The notes below the pieces were generated by a model. That model ran no database searches. It was not told the origin of the DNA and saw only the letters and a program-made list of their open reading frames with translations. Positions 14,642 to 22,874 of a stretch of 36,992 nucleotides of DNA are shown in pieces. Position 1 is the stretch's first letter. Each line of letters begins with the position of its first letter. The position numbers and the translations under genes are program-made. Source of the stretch: an uncultured Prevotella sp. (GTDB lineage Bacteria > Bacteroidota > Bacteroidia > Bacteroidales > Bacteroidaceae); NCBI GenBank assembly GCA_947095945.1, contig CAMUQM010000001.1, positions 1-36,992 on the forward strand, read 5' to 3'.

Positions 14642-15508
14642 TTAGATAGAGTCAGCCTCCAGATATCTATCTCTATTTGACTTCGATGGCTGAGAACCTA
14701 AGTCTATGTCATCAAATAGTCCGTCCAACGCACTGCCTAAGAGTCCTTCAATGGCTGAGGCTGCAGGTGCGATAATATTTTCCTGCAACATTTTCTGTGC
14801 TTTCTTTCTAAGCTGTTCTTTCATATTTATTTCCTCCTTCTTGTAATAACACTCTGCAGCTTCCTCAAGGTCATCTTCATCTACAGTAAAGATATGTCCG
14901 AAGATGCCTAAAGATACGATATGATCCTTTCCATCGTAGTGTACTTTACCCAATGAACATACAACGTAGTTGTCGACAGTGACGAGGTTATCAACTGCAG
15001 CCTCAATCACCTTTCCTGCAAAGGCATTGCTGATTGTTCTAAAAGCATTATCGATGAAGTTGTTGCCTGTAATGTTATCATTGTCATTTACAGCATCGTT
15101 CACAGTAGTGGTGATAACGGTAGAGAGAACTTCCTTGTGTTGTTCTGTCTTTGGACAAGTAACAATCATTACTGCAACCAAGGCAATGATTGTAAGCAGA
15201 ATACCAATGAGGCAGCCCGTATGGCTCTTCTTCTTTGGTGTTGGTTGAGGCTGCTGGGTTGCCTCTTGTGGTGTAGCTTGTATAATGGGTCTTGCTTCAA
15301 CAAAAGGTATGTCTTCTGTTTTTTCAGGGTTGTTGGTAGTATCTTTATCCGTAAAGAGTGTGCGAAGCTCTTCTATCTGATTGGCAGGAATCCACTCTAC
15401 GCCGTCTGTTGGCATCACTAACGTTGTCGCATCCAGTTTTCGTTCAGCTAATTCGTTGAGGCTATATGGACCTCTCTTTTCTTCATTAATCTTGATATAG
15501 TATTCCAT
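14642..15508 (-). CDS. GYF_2-like (DUF4339) domain membrane protein
   Basis: The 288-residue protein starts with a GYF_2/DUF4339-type domain (about 1-50; YYIKINEEKRGPYSLNEL, TTLVMPTDGVEWIPA), usually a small protein-interaction module. A Pro/Gln/Thr-rich linker and one transmembrane helix (about 99-117) follow. The C-terminal half, with the segment VCSLGKVHYDGKDHIVSLGIFG at about 182-203, lies across the membrane. The end is helical and acidic. I do not recognise an enzymatic domain. In Bacteroidota such proteins are common and mostly uncharacterised. It is convergent with nothing and diverges from the nicotinamidase gene. Confidence 0.75.
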   Translation of the reverse strand: MEYYIKINEEKRGPYSLNELAERKLDATTLVMPTDGVEWIPANQIEELRTLFTDKDTTNNPEKTEDIPFVEARPIIQATPQEATQQPQPTPKKKSHTGCLIGILLTIIALVAVMIVTCPKTEQHKEVLSTVITTTVNDAVNDNDNITGNNFIDNAFRTISNAFAGKVIEAAVDNLVTVDNYVVCSLGKVHYDGKDHIVSLGIFGHIFTVDEDDLEEAAECYYKKEEINMKEQLRKKAQKMLQENIIAPAASAIEGLLGSALDGLFDDIDLGSQPSKSNRDRYLEADSI

Positions 15509-15832
15509 TCTTGTCTTATTTATGGCAAAGGGGAAAAATCCAAATTGTCAGATATCTGCTTACAATATTTGCCCAGTTTGTTCGGTGCGAAGTTATATAT
15601 TATTTCTGAACTGACAAAAGAGTTGCATTCTTTTTTATTTAATGCAATGGTTTTGTAGTTGTTATAAAGCTTTTTGCTGTATGTCAGTAAACATAAATAT
15701 TGATTTGATAGATATTTTCTTCTAAAGTAATTAGGATTAAGTCGTAAAAAGTGTAATTTTGCAGTATCAAGACAAATGTAAATTCAATTTAGAATAGAGT
15801 TTTTAGTTTAGAACTTAATGAGATGATAAAAT
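15509..15832. other. Divergent intergenic region with two promoters
   Basis: For the minus-strand GYF gene, TAACTTCG (plus 15588-15595) and TTTG (15615-15618) are 19 bp apart. For the plus-strand nicotinamidase gene, TAATTTTG lies at 15754-15761, 71 bp before its ATG. Otherwise nothing recognised. Confidence 0.55.
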
Positions 15833-16384
15833 ATGAATAAACTATTGTTAATAGTCGATCCGCAAGTTGACTTTATCACAGGTTCACTTCCTGTGGATGG
15901 TGCAGCCAAGGCAATGGATGCACTGGCAACGTATGTAAAGGAGCAAGGAGATGGATATACAGTGAAGATTGTAACTTCAGATTGGCATCCTTACCATCAT
16001 AGTTCTTTTGTAAACGAGGGAGGATTGTGGCCACGTCATTGTGTACAACATTCTGTTGGTGCAGCTATCTGGGAATCGTTATTGGTTGCTCTTAATGAGT
16101 CAAAGGGTGGTTTTACCTTATTATATAAGGGTGATAGTATAGAAAAGGACGAGTATTCTATTATGCAAAATGAATCTTCTGCGAGTATTCTTCGACATTT
16201 GATTAAGGCACTAAAGATAGATCAGGTTGACCTGTGTGGCTTGGCTGGAGATATCTGTGTACTGAATACTGCAAAGGATTTAAAGGATGCAGTAGGAAGT
16301 GCAAGTCTCAATATACTTGAAGATTATTCGCCTTCTTTGGATGGTGGAACGGCTTTAAGCGCCTTTGTTGAAAGTTTGAAATAA
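15833..16384 (+). CDS. pncA: Nicotinamidase / isochorismatase-family amidase
   Basis: The 183-residue cytoplasmic protein shows the nicotinamidase pattern. The catalytic triad is Asp9 (VDPQVDF), Lys99 (YKGDS) and Cys142 (GDICVLNTA). Metal ligands are probably Asp50 and His52 in SDWHPYHHSSF and His69 in WPRHCVQ. It would deamidate nicotinamide to nicotinate for NAD salvage. The length is slightly short of typical PncA (about 200), with a shorter insert after WPRHC. It stands alone on the plus strand and ends at a shared terminator with aroC. Confidence 0.87.
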   Translation: MNKLLLIVDPQVDFITGSLPVDGAAKAMDALATYVKEQGDGYTVKIVTSDWHPYHHSSFVNEGGLWPRHCVQHSVGAAIWESLLVALNESKGGFTLLYKGDSIEKDEYSIMQNESSASILRHLIKALKIDQVDLCGLAGDICVLNTAKDLKDAVGSASLNILEDYSPSLDGGTALSAFVESLK

Positions 16385-16437
16385 ACGAGAAGAAGAATAG
16401 AAAGCTCAGCTTCATTGGAAGTAAAAAGAGGTATAAG

Positions 16438-16525
16438 AAATTAGAAAGAGTTAAGTCCATACCAGTCTCCGCTACTATCTATAGATTGTTAGCATGAGAA
16501 GAATGGATTTAACTCCTTCTAATTT
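16438..16525. terminator. Long inverted repeat between convergent pncA and aroC
   Basis: The arm 16438-16460 (core TTAGAAAGAGTTAAGTCCAT) and the arm 16503-16525 are reverse complements with two mismatches, around a 42-nt loop. Poly-A and poly-T flanks on each side fit a bidirectional terminator. Confidence 0.7.
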
Positions 16526-16574
16526 TGTTTTATAAATTGCTTTTGGAATACAAGTTCTAACGAAAAAGAACTGT

Positions 16575-17663
16575 TTAAAGTCTGTTCGTCTTACTTATCA
16601 ACAATGCATCAAGTATTGTCATTGCAGCCATTGCTTCGACAATAGGGACTGCACGAGGTAAAACACAAGGGTCATGTCGTCCACGTACGTCCATTGTAGT
16701 TGCTTCACCTTCCATGTTTACAGTCTGCTGTTCCATAAGCAAGGTAGCAACAGGTTTGAATGCAACACGGAAGTAAATGTCCTCGCCATTGCTGATACCA
16801 CCCTGTATACCACCGCTATGGTTGGTTTCTATATTGCATATTGGGTGTTGCAGACAGTCACCAGCAGGTAGGAATGTGTCATTCTGTTGGCTACCTCTCC
16901 ATGAGGAACCAGCAAAGCCTTCGCCGTATTCAAAGCCTTTTACGGCATTGATGCTAAGCATAGCAGCACCTAATTGAGCATGAAGTTTCCCAAATTCTGG
17001 TTCGCCTAAGCCTACGGGACAGCCTTTGATAATACAAGATATAACCCCACCGATAGTATCACCTTCACGCTTCACCTGCGCAATGAGCTCCTCCATCTCT
17101 TTTGCTTTTAATGGGTCGGGGCAGCGGACAAGGTTAGACTCAATGAGACTTAAATCATATTTTCGGTAATCTCTTTCAAGCTGAATGTCGCCCACCTGCT
17201 CTGTATAAGCTATGATACTGATGCCCTGCTGATGCAATACGAGCTTTGCTAAGGCGCCAGCTACGACACGTGAAAGTGTAATGCGAGCTGATGAACGACC
17301 ACCTCCACGATGGTCACGAATGCCATACTTACTATAATAAGTATAATCGGCATGCGATGGACGAAAGAGGTCACGGATATTATCATAGTCCTTTGAGTGT
17401 TGATTGGTATTACGGACAAGGAAGCCAATAGGTGCACCAGTTGACTTTCCCTCAAACACACCGCTCAGCAGTTCTACTTGATCTGCTTCCTTTCTATCCG
17501 TTGTGATGTGGCTTTGTCCCGGTCGGCGACGTGCCAGTTCACGCTGAATAAAGTCTATGTCAATGGTTATACCAGCTGGCATACCATCGACTATACCGCC
17601 TACGGCTGCTCCGTGACTTTCGCCGAAAGTGGTTAGTGTGAAGAGTTTTCCGAATATATTCAT
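16575..17663 (-). CDS. aroC: Chorismate synthase
   Basis: The 362-residue flavoenzyme makes chorismate from EPSP, the last common step before Phe, Tyr and Trp. Family signatures are [18 protein letters not shown] at the N-terminus, RRPGQS, the [16 protein letters not shown] segment, and [16 protein letters not shown] in the C-terminal half. Length is normal. It needs reduced FMN; a flavodoxin gene lies 4 kb away but on another transcript. It is on the opposite strand from the pheA operon and outside the leader's control. It lies 111 bp downstream of slyD in the same direction, so the two may be cotranscribed. Confidence 0.95.
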   Translation of the reverse strand: MNIFGKLFTLTTFGESHGAAVGGIVDGMPAGITIDIDFIQRELARRRPGQSHITTDRKEADQVELLSGVFEGKSTGAPIGFLVRNTNQHSKDYDNIRDLFRPSHADYTYYSKYGIRDHRGGGRSSARITLSRVVAGALAKLVLHQQGISIIAYTEQVGDIQLERDYRKYDLSLIESNLVRCPDPLKAKEMEELIAQVKREGDTIGGVISCIIKGCPVGLGEPEFGKLHAQLGAAMLSINAVKGFEYGEGFAGSSWRGSQQNDTFLPAGDCLQHPICNIETNHSGGIQGGISNGEDIYFRVAFKPVATLLMEQQTVNMEGEATTMDVRGRHDPCVLPRAVPIVEAMAAMTILDALLISKTNRL

Positions 17664-17774
17664 AACAAAGTGTCTATGAATGAATATCGTGATGAGTGGT
17701 AAGAAAAGCTTATTGTTTATCTTACCTCGTTCTTAATATTCCATTGTTGTAAGATGGGAGATGACGAAGCTGTC

Positions 17775-18377
17775 TTAATGACAGCCACAGCAGCCTTCTT
17801 CGCCCTCCTCATGACCTCCGCAACTACAGTCACCTTCACAGTCGCTACCGCAGCTTCCGCCACATCCACCATTACAGTGGTGCTGATTCATCTGCTCGAA
17901 GAAATCTTTTACTTCCTCTTCGTTTGCCTCACGGTTTTCGAAAACATGACCATGGAAAATAAGGTCCTTACCTGCAAGAGGGTGATTGAGATCGATGGTT
18001 ACCTTATCGTCTGATACTTCCAAAACCTTACCTAAGAAGCGCTGACCTTCTTCGTTCTGCAAAGGAACGACAGCATCCTTGTAGATATTCTCAGCATCAA
18101 AGACTCCGTTAGGAAAGAATGTAGCCTTGTCGAGTGCCAAAACACTGTTGTCATCATGCTCACCATAAGCCTGCTCCTTTGTAAGAGAGAACTTAAAGTC
18201 TGTATCTTTCTCAAACTTAATGATTTCCTGTTCAAAGGCTGGTAATGCCATGTCACAGCCTGTATAGAGTTGCATAGGCTGCATGTCATCTGTCTTTTCG
18301 AGGAGTAGCTCCTCACCATTTTCTATACTGTATAGTTCGTAACTGACTACAATGAGTCGATGTGTATTATTCTCCAT
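17775..18377 (-). CDS. slyD: SlyD-like FKBP peptidyl-prolyl isomerase with Cys/His-rich tail
   Basis: Residues about 1-160 form the SlyD-type FKBP domain with an inserted flap domain (LYTGCDMALPAFEQ; DLNHPLAGKDLIFHGHV). The enzyme catalyses proline cis-trans isomerisation and acts as a chaperone in the cytoplasm. The last 35 residues contain nine cysteines and several histidines (HHCNGGCGGSCGSDC onward), as in SlyD proteins that bind Ni(II) and other metals. Length fits the family. It is divergent from the small secreted protein at 18722 across a 344-bp region with repeated motifs, and precedes aroC. Confidence 0.9.
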   Translation of the reverse strand: MENNTHRLIVVSYELYSIENGEELLLEKTDDMQPMQLYTGCDMALPAFEQEIIKFEKDTDFKFSLTKEQAYGEHDDNSVLALDKATFFPNGVFDAENIYKDAVVPLQNEEGQRFLGKVLEVSDDKVTIDLNHPLAGKDLIFHGHVFENREANEEEVKDFFEQMNQHHCNGGCGGSCGSDCEGDCSCGGHEEGEEGCCGCH

Positions 18378-18721
18378 TGTTATTTTTATTAATCTATAGT
18401 TATTATACGTATTTGCAAAGGTAATGATTTAAAACGGAATAAAATCTGCTTAGTTACTGTTTTTTCCTTTTTACGGTGCTATTATACGTGGTCTATTAGG
18501 AAAGATAGGGTTAAACCTATGGTTTTGTTACTGATATAAATCAAATGTATTGATGTGCATCAAAAATATAATCAAAAGTTAATGATAAGTAACGAATAAT
18601 TATATTATACGTGGGTAATATTGTAACTTTGCACTCGTAATAAGGAAATTAATTACAGAATATAAGATAAATGGTAAGTCTTTTAATAAGACTTTAAATA
18701 ATTAAGAAAGGATAATAAATT
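18378..18721. promoter_or_regulatory. Divergent control region with repeated ATTATACGT motif
   Basis: ATTATACGT occurs three times in direct orientation (18402-18410, 18481-18489, 18604-18612); the last two extend to ATTATACGTGG. The slyD -7 box is TACCTTTG (minus, plus positions 18416-18423). The -7 box of the 18722 gene is TAACTTTG (18624-18631). The first motif would lie just at the slyD transcription start, and the third falls in the spacer of the plus-strand promoter. Palindromes AAACCTATGGTTT (18513-18525) and TTGATGTGCATCAA (18550-18563) lie between. These look like binding sites for one or more regulators. Confidence 0.55.
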
Positions 18722-19090
18722 ATGAAGAAGATTGTATTGACAGTAGCAGCGGTAATGAGTATGACTATGGCTTTCGCAGCAGGTGAGAACGATAACAACA
18801 ACACAACTACAAACGCAAATGCATACAAGTTTAATGTAAGCACATATGCTCTGAGCCGTGCACTGAATCTCAATTATGATCAGGTTGATGTTGTTGAGGA
18901 TATTAACCGTACTTTTGCTACAGAGATGATGAATGCTTCTGTTGCTGATAGTTCAGAACGTGAGGCTAAGGTACAGAGTGCTATTAAGAAAGATCTTTCT
19001 TATATGCGTTATGTTTTGAATGATCGTCAGTATCGTGAGTATGTAAAGATTCTCAACGTTACATTGAACAATCGTGGTTTGAACAAATAA
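18722..19090 (+). CDS. Small exported protein of unknown function
   Basis: A clear signal peptide (first 20 residues, ending MAFAA) leads into an Asn/Thr-rich linker (GENDNNNTTTNANA) and a helical domain of about 85 residues. The motif NLNYDQVDVVEDINRTFATEMM and a later YMRYVLNDRQYREYVKILNVTLNNRG suggest a compact helical fold. I do not recognise a named family. It has its own promoter with a 5' leader of about 85 nt and its own terminator (19138-19174), so it is monocistronic. Periplasmic location is inferred. Confidence 0.75.
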   Translation: MKKIVLTVAAVMSMTMAFAAGENDNNNTTTNANAYKFNVSTYALSRALNLNYDQVDVVEDINRTFATEMMNASVADSSEREAKVQSAIKKDLSYMRYVLNDRQYREYVKILNVTLNNRGLNK

Positions 19091-19137
19091 GAAATCATCA
19101 TATTCTCATATAGAGAAGGTTTCATATATGTAAATGG

Positions 19138-19174
19138 AAGGCTATGAGTCAGTAATTGACTTGTAGCCTTTTTT
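19138..19174 (+). terminator. Intrinsic terminator
   Basis: AAGGCTA (19138-19144) pairs with TAGCCTT (19164-19170), with an inner GTCA/TGAC pairing, followed by TTTT. It lies 48 bp after the small exported protein gene. Confidence 0.85.
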
Positions 19175-19277
19175 GTGTGTTATGGGTGTTGTCAGGTAAA
19201 CATTTCCTATTACAAGTTCATGTTTTATCATATCTTATTAACAATGAAAATGAATCCTTCTAACCATTTACAGCCTA

Positions 19278-19380
19278 TGTGTTGTTGCTCAACACATGTT
19301 GTGTTAGTGCTTAGCACATATTGTGTTGTACCTCCGCACGTCTCGTGCTGTTGGTAAGCACCAATGGTATTGAGTGCTAA
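19278..19380 (+). repeat. GCACCAATGGTG palindromic element, copy 2
   Basis: The copy starts TGTGTTG and ends with GGTAAGCACCAATGGT then ATTGAGTGCTAA. This matches the reverse complement of copy 3 (36023-36105) at 27 of 28 bases of that segment. The left half, CTCAACACATGTTGTG, also matches. It fills most of the 379-bp gap between the terminator and the subtilase promoter; nothing else is recognised there. Confidence 0.8.
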
Positions 19381-19386
19381 GAAGAC

Positions 19387-19417
19387 TTGCAGAAGTCGTT
19401 TTTTTTTCGTTCCTTTG
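19387..19417 (+). promoter_or_regulatory. Probable promoter of the subtilase gene
   Basis: TTG (19387-19389) and TTCCTTTG (19410-19417, one change from TAnnTTTG) are 20 bp apart, 52 bp before the ATG. Confidence 0.45.
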
Positions 19418-19469
19418 TAGCTGAATATACGACTTATAACATTTTATTTGCAATTAGCCCGATAAAGAA

Positions 19470-21557
19470 ATGAATCGTTTATTAGTTTATATACTATTTA
19501 TATTTACCTCTTTCAATATTAGTGCTCAGCGCCCTCGTTATGAGAAGATGTCACCCTTTGTTCGTGAGGCAATGGCTTCTGCGCTGGTTTCTAAGCAGCT
19601 TACTCGTAGTCAGAGTGACAATAGGTTGCTGACTGCTTTTGTGCGGATTGAGGGTAATGCGGGAGAAGTTCTTAGACAATATGGCTGTAAGGAGTTGGCA
19701 CGTATTGGGGATATTAGCATTGCTGCTATTCCTCTTAATAAACTCGGAGCCTTGTCATGTGGTAGACAAGTGAAACGGATTGAAACTGGTAGACGGTGCA
19801 GTGTGCAGATGGATACGACACGACTGGTTGTAAATGCTGAGACTCTTTATACTGGGGAGGGATTGTCACAAAGTTATACTGGGCGTGGTGTCGTTGTTGG
19901 TGTACAAGACATTGGTTTTGACTTGACACATCCTAACTTTTATTCAGCAGATATGAGTCGTTATCGTATTCAAGCAATGTGGGATCAGCTGTCGCGTGAT
20001 ACGATAGGTTCTACATTATATGTAGGGCGTGATTATGTGGGAAAGGATGCTTTGTTACAATTGGGTCATCCTGTTGATGGTGAAACACAAACACACGGAA
20101 CACATACCGCTGGTATTGCTGCTGGTAGTGGGGCAGAAGGTAACGGAGTGGTTTCTCCTTATCGTGGTGTGGCCTGTGATGCTGACTTGGTGTTGGTTGA
20201 TAATGCTGCTGATAATGCTTCGCTGATTGATCCGAAGGATTATTATAAATATACTTATGCGACAGATGCACTTGGATTTAAGTATATATTCGATTATGCG
20301 GAGCGTACGTATCAGCCTTGTGTCATTAATTTTAGTGAGGGTAGTTCGCAGGATTTTCATGGATATGATCAGTTGTATTACGAATTACTGGCAAAACTGA
20401 TAGGACCCGGTCGTATCATTGTTTCTTCTGCTGGTAATGATGGAGCAAGGAATACGTACATACATAAGGGGGTTGGACAGGAAAGAGCTGGAGCTTTTAT
20501 CATGAGCAGAGAGAAACGCTTTAGTTGTACGGCTAAATCCAAGCAGGCGTTTACTTTTCGTGTAAGTATATATGATAATGTTGAGTCACCTACAAGGATT
20601 GATGTCTTAACGGCTGATGTTTGTAGTGCTCGTGACTCACTTCTTACTGATTCCTTATTAGTAGGTGGAAAGAAATATATATGGCGAGTGCTGGCTTATC
20701 CTAATAGTTATGATGCGAGTGAGACGGCTTATGACTTTCAACTTAGTAGTCCTTCAAAAGTAGGAGATAGCCCGCAGGTTTCACTCCAAGTTATGGGTAG
20801 AGGGGCTGATGTAGAGCTCTATCGTATGTCGGGATATATGTTTCCTCACACACTTGACCCAGTGTTGGATGCAGGTGATTGCACTTATACTATCTTTTCG
20901 CCATCCAGTTCGCCTGATGTGATATGTGTTGGTTCAACAAGCTATCGTACACAGTTTATCAATTATTTAGGTGAAAAGAAAGTGTATGACAGTGGGCGGA
21001 ATGGCATACGCTCTCCATTCTCAGCTATGGGACCAACATTAGGCGGACGTATAAAGCCAGATGTAATGGCACCGGGACAGAATATCGTTTCATCTTATAG
21101 TACCTTTTTTATCAACAATCCAAAGAATGTAAATGGTTCTGTGCAGAGTGATGTTCGTCATTTTGATTATAATGGTCGTATCTATGCATGGAACTCTAAT
21201 GCAGGAACGTCTATGTCTGCGCCTGTGGTGGCTGGTGCGATTGCACTTTGGTTACAAGCAGATCCAACGTTAACCCCAGCAGATTGCTTAGATATCTTCT
21301 CTAAGACTTGTACTCGTTATGATGCATCACTCACTTATCCTAATAATCTTTATGGATATGGACAGATTGATGTTGCAGCAGGTCTGAGAGAAGTGTTACG
21401 TAGAAAAGCTTTGGGTATCGATACAATTGATGATAAGAGGAAGCAGGAGCGATATGATAATCGAATTTATCTCTTAGATGGTCGTTATGTAGGTACTTCT
21501 GATGTGAACCTACCTAAAGGTATCTATATAAGAAATGGTAAGAAGTTTATAAAGTAA
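19470..21557 (+). CDS. Secreted S8-family subtilisin-like serine protease with type IX-like C-terminal signal
   Basis: A signal peptide (20 residues, ending ISAQ) precedes a propeptide-like stretch and an S8 catalytic domain. The triad is Asp147 (VQDIGFD), His209 (THGTHTAG) and Ser581 (GTSMSAP), with a large insertion between about residues 340 and 520 that may be a beta-sandwich. The last residues (IYLLDGRYVG, LPKGIYIRNGKKFIK) resemble the type A C-terminal domain used by the type IX secretion system of Bacteroidota. The protease may therefore be carried across the outer membrane and attached to the surface. Substrate unknown. It is monocistronic by its own promoter; the next gene also has its own. 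Confidence 0.88.
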   Translation: MNRLLVYILFIFTSFNISAQRPRYEKMSPFVREAMASALVSKQLTRSQSDNRLLTAFVRIEGNAGEVLRQYGCKELARIGDISIAAIPLNKLGALSCGRQVKRIETGRRCSVQMDTTRLVVNAETLYTGEGLSQSYTGRGVVVGVQDIGFDLTHPNFYSADMSRYRIQAMWDQLSRDTIGSTLYVGRDYVGKDALLQLGHPVDGETQTHGTHTAGIAAGSGAEGNGVVSPYRGVACDADLVLVDNAADNASLIDPKDYYKYTYATDALGFKYIFDYAERTYQPCVINFSEGSSQDFHGYDQLYYELLAKLIGPGRIIVSSAGNDGARNTYIHKGVGQERAGAFIMSREKRFSCTAKSKQAFTFRVSIYDNVESPTRIDVLTADVCSARDSLLTDSLLVGGKKYIWRVLAYPNSYDASETAYDFQLSSPSKVGDSPQVSLQVMGRGADVELYRMSGYMFPHTLDPVLDAGDCTYTIFSPSSSPDVICVGSTSYRTQFINYLGEKKVYDSGRNGIRSPFSAMGPTLGGRIKPDVMAPGQNIVSSYSTFFINNPKNVNGSVQSDVRHFDYNGRIYAWNSNAGTSMSAPVVAGAIALWLQADPTLTPADCLDIFSKTCTRYDASLTYPNNLYGYGQIDVAAGLREVLRRKALGIDTIDDKRKQERYDNRIYLLDGRYVGTSDVNLPKGIYIRNGKKFIK

Positions 21558-21610
21558 AACAAACGACTCCCTAAAAGTAGGTATTTTGCACAAACCATCA
21601 TTTTTAGGTA

Positions 21611-21641
21611 TTGCAGGTAATAGTTTTTCATCGTATCTTTG
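21611..21641 (+). promoter_or_regulatory. Promoter of the flavodoxin gene
   Basis: TTG (21611-21613) and TATCTTTG (21634-21641) are 20 bp apart, 46 bp before the ATG. A strong consensus match, fitting an abundant protein. Confidence 0.7.
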
Positions 21642-21687
21642 CAACCGTAAAGATTAATAGAATCAGAAATTAAATCAGTAACAAAAT

Positions 21688-22176
21688 ATGAAGAAGACTA
21701 TTGTTGTTTACGGTTCATCAACCGGTACATGCGAAAGCATTGCAAATACCATCGCTGAGAAGCTCGGCGTTGAAGCTATTAACGTGTCAGATTTCTCTGC
21801 AGATGTAGTAGCAGAGAATGATAACCTTATCCTCGGTTCTTCTACTTGGGGCGCAGGTGAGTTGCAGGACGATTGGTATGATGGTATTAGCGTACTGAAG
21901 GGTGCTGACCTCTCTGGTAAGACTGTTGCGATCTTTGGTTGTGGCGATAGCGAGAGTTATTCAGATACTTTCTGCAGTGCAATGAAGGAGATTTATGATG
22001 CAGCTGAGGGCGCAAACATCCTTCCGGGTGTATCAACAGACGGCTATACTTTTGATGATAGCGAAGCTGTTGTTGATGGTCAGTTTGTAGGTCTTGCTTT
22101 GGACGATGTAAACGAGGACGATCAGACAGAAGGTCGTATTGATGCATGGTTGGCAGCTATTAAGCCTTCATTGTAA
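21688..22176 (+). CDS. fldA: Flavodoxin
   Basis: The 162-residue protein is a short-chain electron carrier. It shows the FMN-phosphate loop GSSTGTCESIA near residue 9, LGSSTWGAGELQDDW around the isoalloxazine ring, and FGCGDSESYSDTFCSAM. It is cytoplasmic and strongly acidic. The family donates electrons to enzymes such as pyruvate-flavodoxin oxidoreductase or to flavoenzymes when iron is scarce; which partner is used here is unknown. Codons are those of a well-expressed gene. The DUF2023 gene follows after 51 bp, almost certainly on the same transcript. Confidence 0.93.
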   Translation: MKKTIVVYGSSTGTCESIANTIAEKLGVEAINVSDFSADVVAENDNLILGSSTWGAGELQDDWYDGISVLKGADLSGKTVAIFGCGDSESYSDTFCSAMKEIYDAAEGANILPGVSTDGYTFDDSEAVVDGQFVGLALDDVNEDDQTEGRIDAWLAAIKPSL

Positions 22177-22227
22177 GATAAATAAACTTAGTGCTTACAT
22201 TATAACTATTCACACGAAGGGATAACT

Positions 22228-22590
22228 ATGATGACAGATATGATGACCGCCGATATGAAGGTGTTGATGAATCACATCTACGAGTTCCAGAAGGGTGTTC
22301 GACAGATGGTTTTGTACACTTGTAATAAGAAGTACGAATCATTTGCTACGCTCCGTCTCGAACGTCAGAATATCCCATATATTATCCAGCCAGTGGGTCG
22401 TGACCGTATGAACCTGTTCTTTGGTCGTCAGGAGTGTCTTGATGCCATCCGGCTGATGATAACTAAACCACTCAACCAACTGTCACCCGAAGAGGATTTT
22501 ATTCTTGGTGCAATGTTGGGTTATGATATTCGCGTGCAGTGCGAGCGGTACTGCGAGCGCAAGTGCCGCACTTGTAAATGTGCGACATAA
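22228..22590 (+). CDS. DUF2023 family protein with Cys-rich C-terminus, beside flavodoxin
   Basis: The 120-residue protein resembles DUF2023, a small family of unknown function. A compact domain (VLMNHIYEFQKGVRQMVLYT, then QPVGRDRMNLFFG) is followed by a tail holding five closely spaced cysteines (CERYCERKCRTCKC), which could bind a metal or an Fe-S cluster. The position directly after flavodoxin suggests a redox or flavodoxin-linked role; this is inference. The start is uncertain: ATG 22228, 22231, 22243 or 22255 are all in frame and homology may begin at the last. A terminator follows at 22659. Confidence 0.8.
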   Translation: MMTDMMTADMKVLMNHIYEFQKGVRQMVLYTCNKKYESFATLRLERQNIPYIIQPVGRDRMNLFFGRQECLDAIRLMITKPLNQLSPEEDFILGAMLGYDIRVQCERYCERKCRTCKCAT

Positions 22591-22658
22591 GCCATAATTA
22601 TTAAATGATAATCTTGTTCGCGAAATAAATTATTTCATAATGTTTTTGTATTATAAAT

Positions 22659-22685
22659 AGGTTTGTCGGGAGACAAGCCTTTTTA
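22659..22685 (+). terminator. Intrinsic terminator after the flavodoxin-DUF2023 operon
   Basis: AGGTTTGTC pairs with GACAAGCCT (one G-U) around a GGGA loop and is followed by TTTTT. Confidence 0.85.
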
Positions 22686-22723
22686 TCTTTTATGTGGTTC
22701 TTACTTACTGAAGCATAAAGCAA

Positions 22724-22753
22724 AAGCACCAATTGAATGCTCAAATGGTGCTT
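22724..22753 (-). terminator. Probable terminator of the UDP-glucose dehydrogenase gene
   Basis: AAGCACCA (22724-22731) pairs with TGGTGCTT (22746-22753). Read on the minus strand, the stem is followed by TTGCTTTATG, a weak U-tract. It lies 122 bp after the stop. Confidence 0.5.
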
Positions 22754-22874
22754 AATGTATAGCTATTTTAGCTTTTATATGCTTTGTTATCTATAAAATT
22801 AGTAATTCCTCCTTACATTTTTAAAGGGGGAACAATGCTTATTCCTTTTTCCTTTAGAAAAGAAATAAGATTGA

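Noticed and set aside
17754..18014. Plus-strand frame opposite slyD encoding a Thr/Ala/Val-rich protein
   Set aside because: It is the antisense shadow of the Gly/Cys/His-rich SlyD tail; no promoter or start context, and the minus strand encodes a clear family member.
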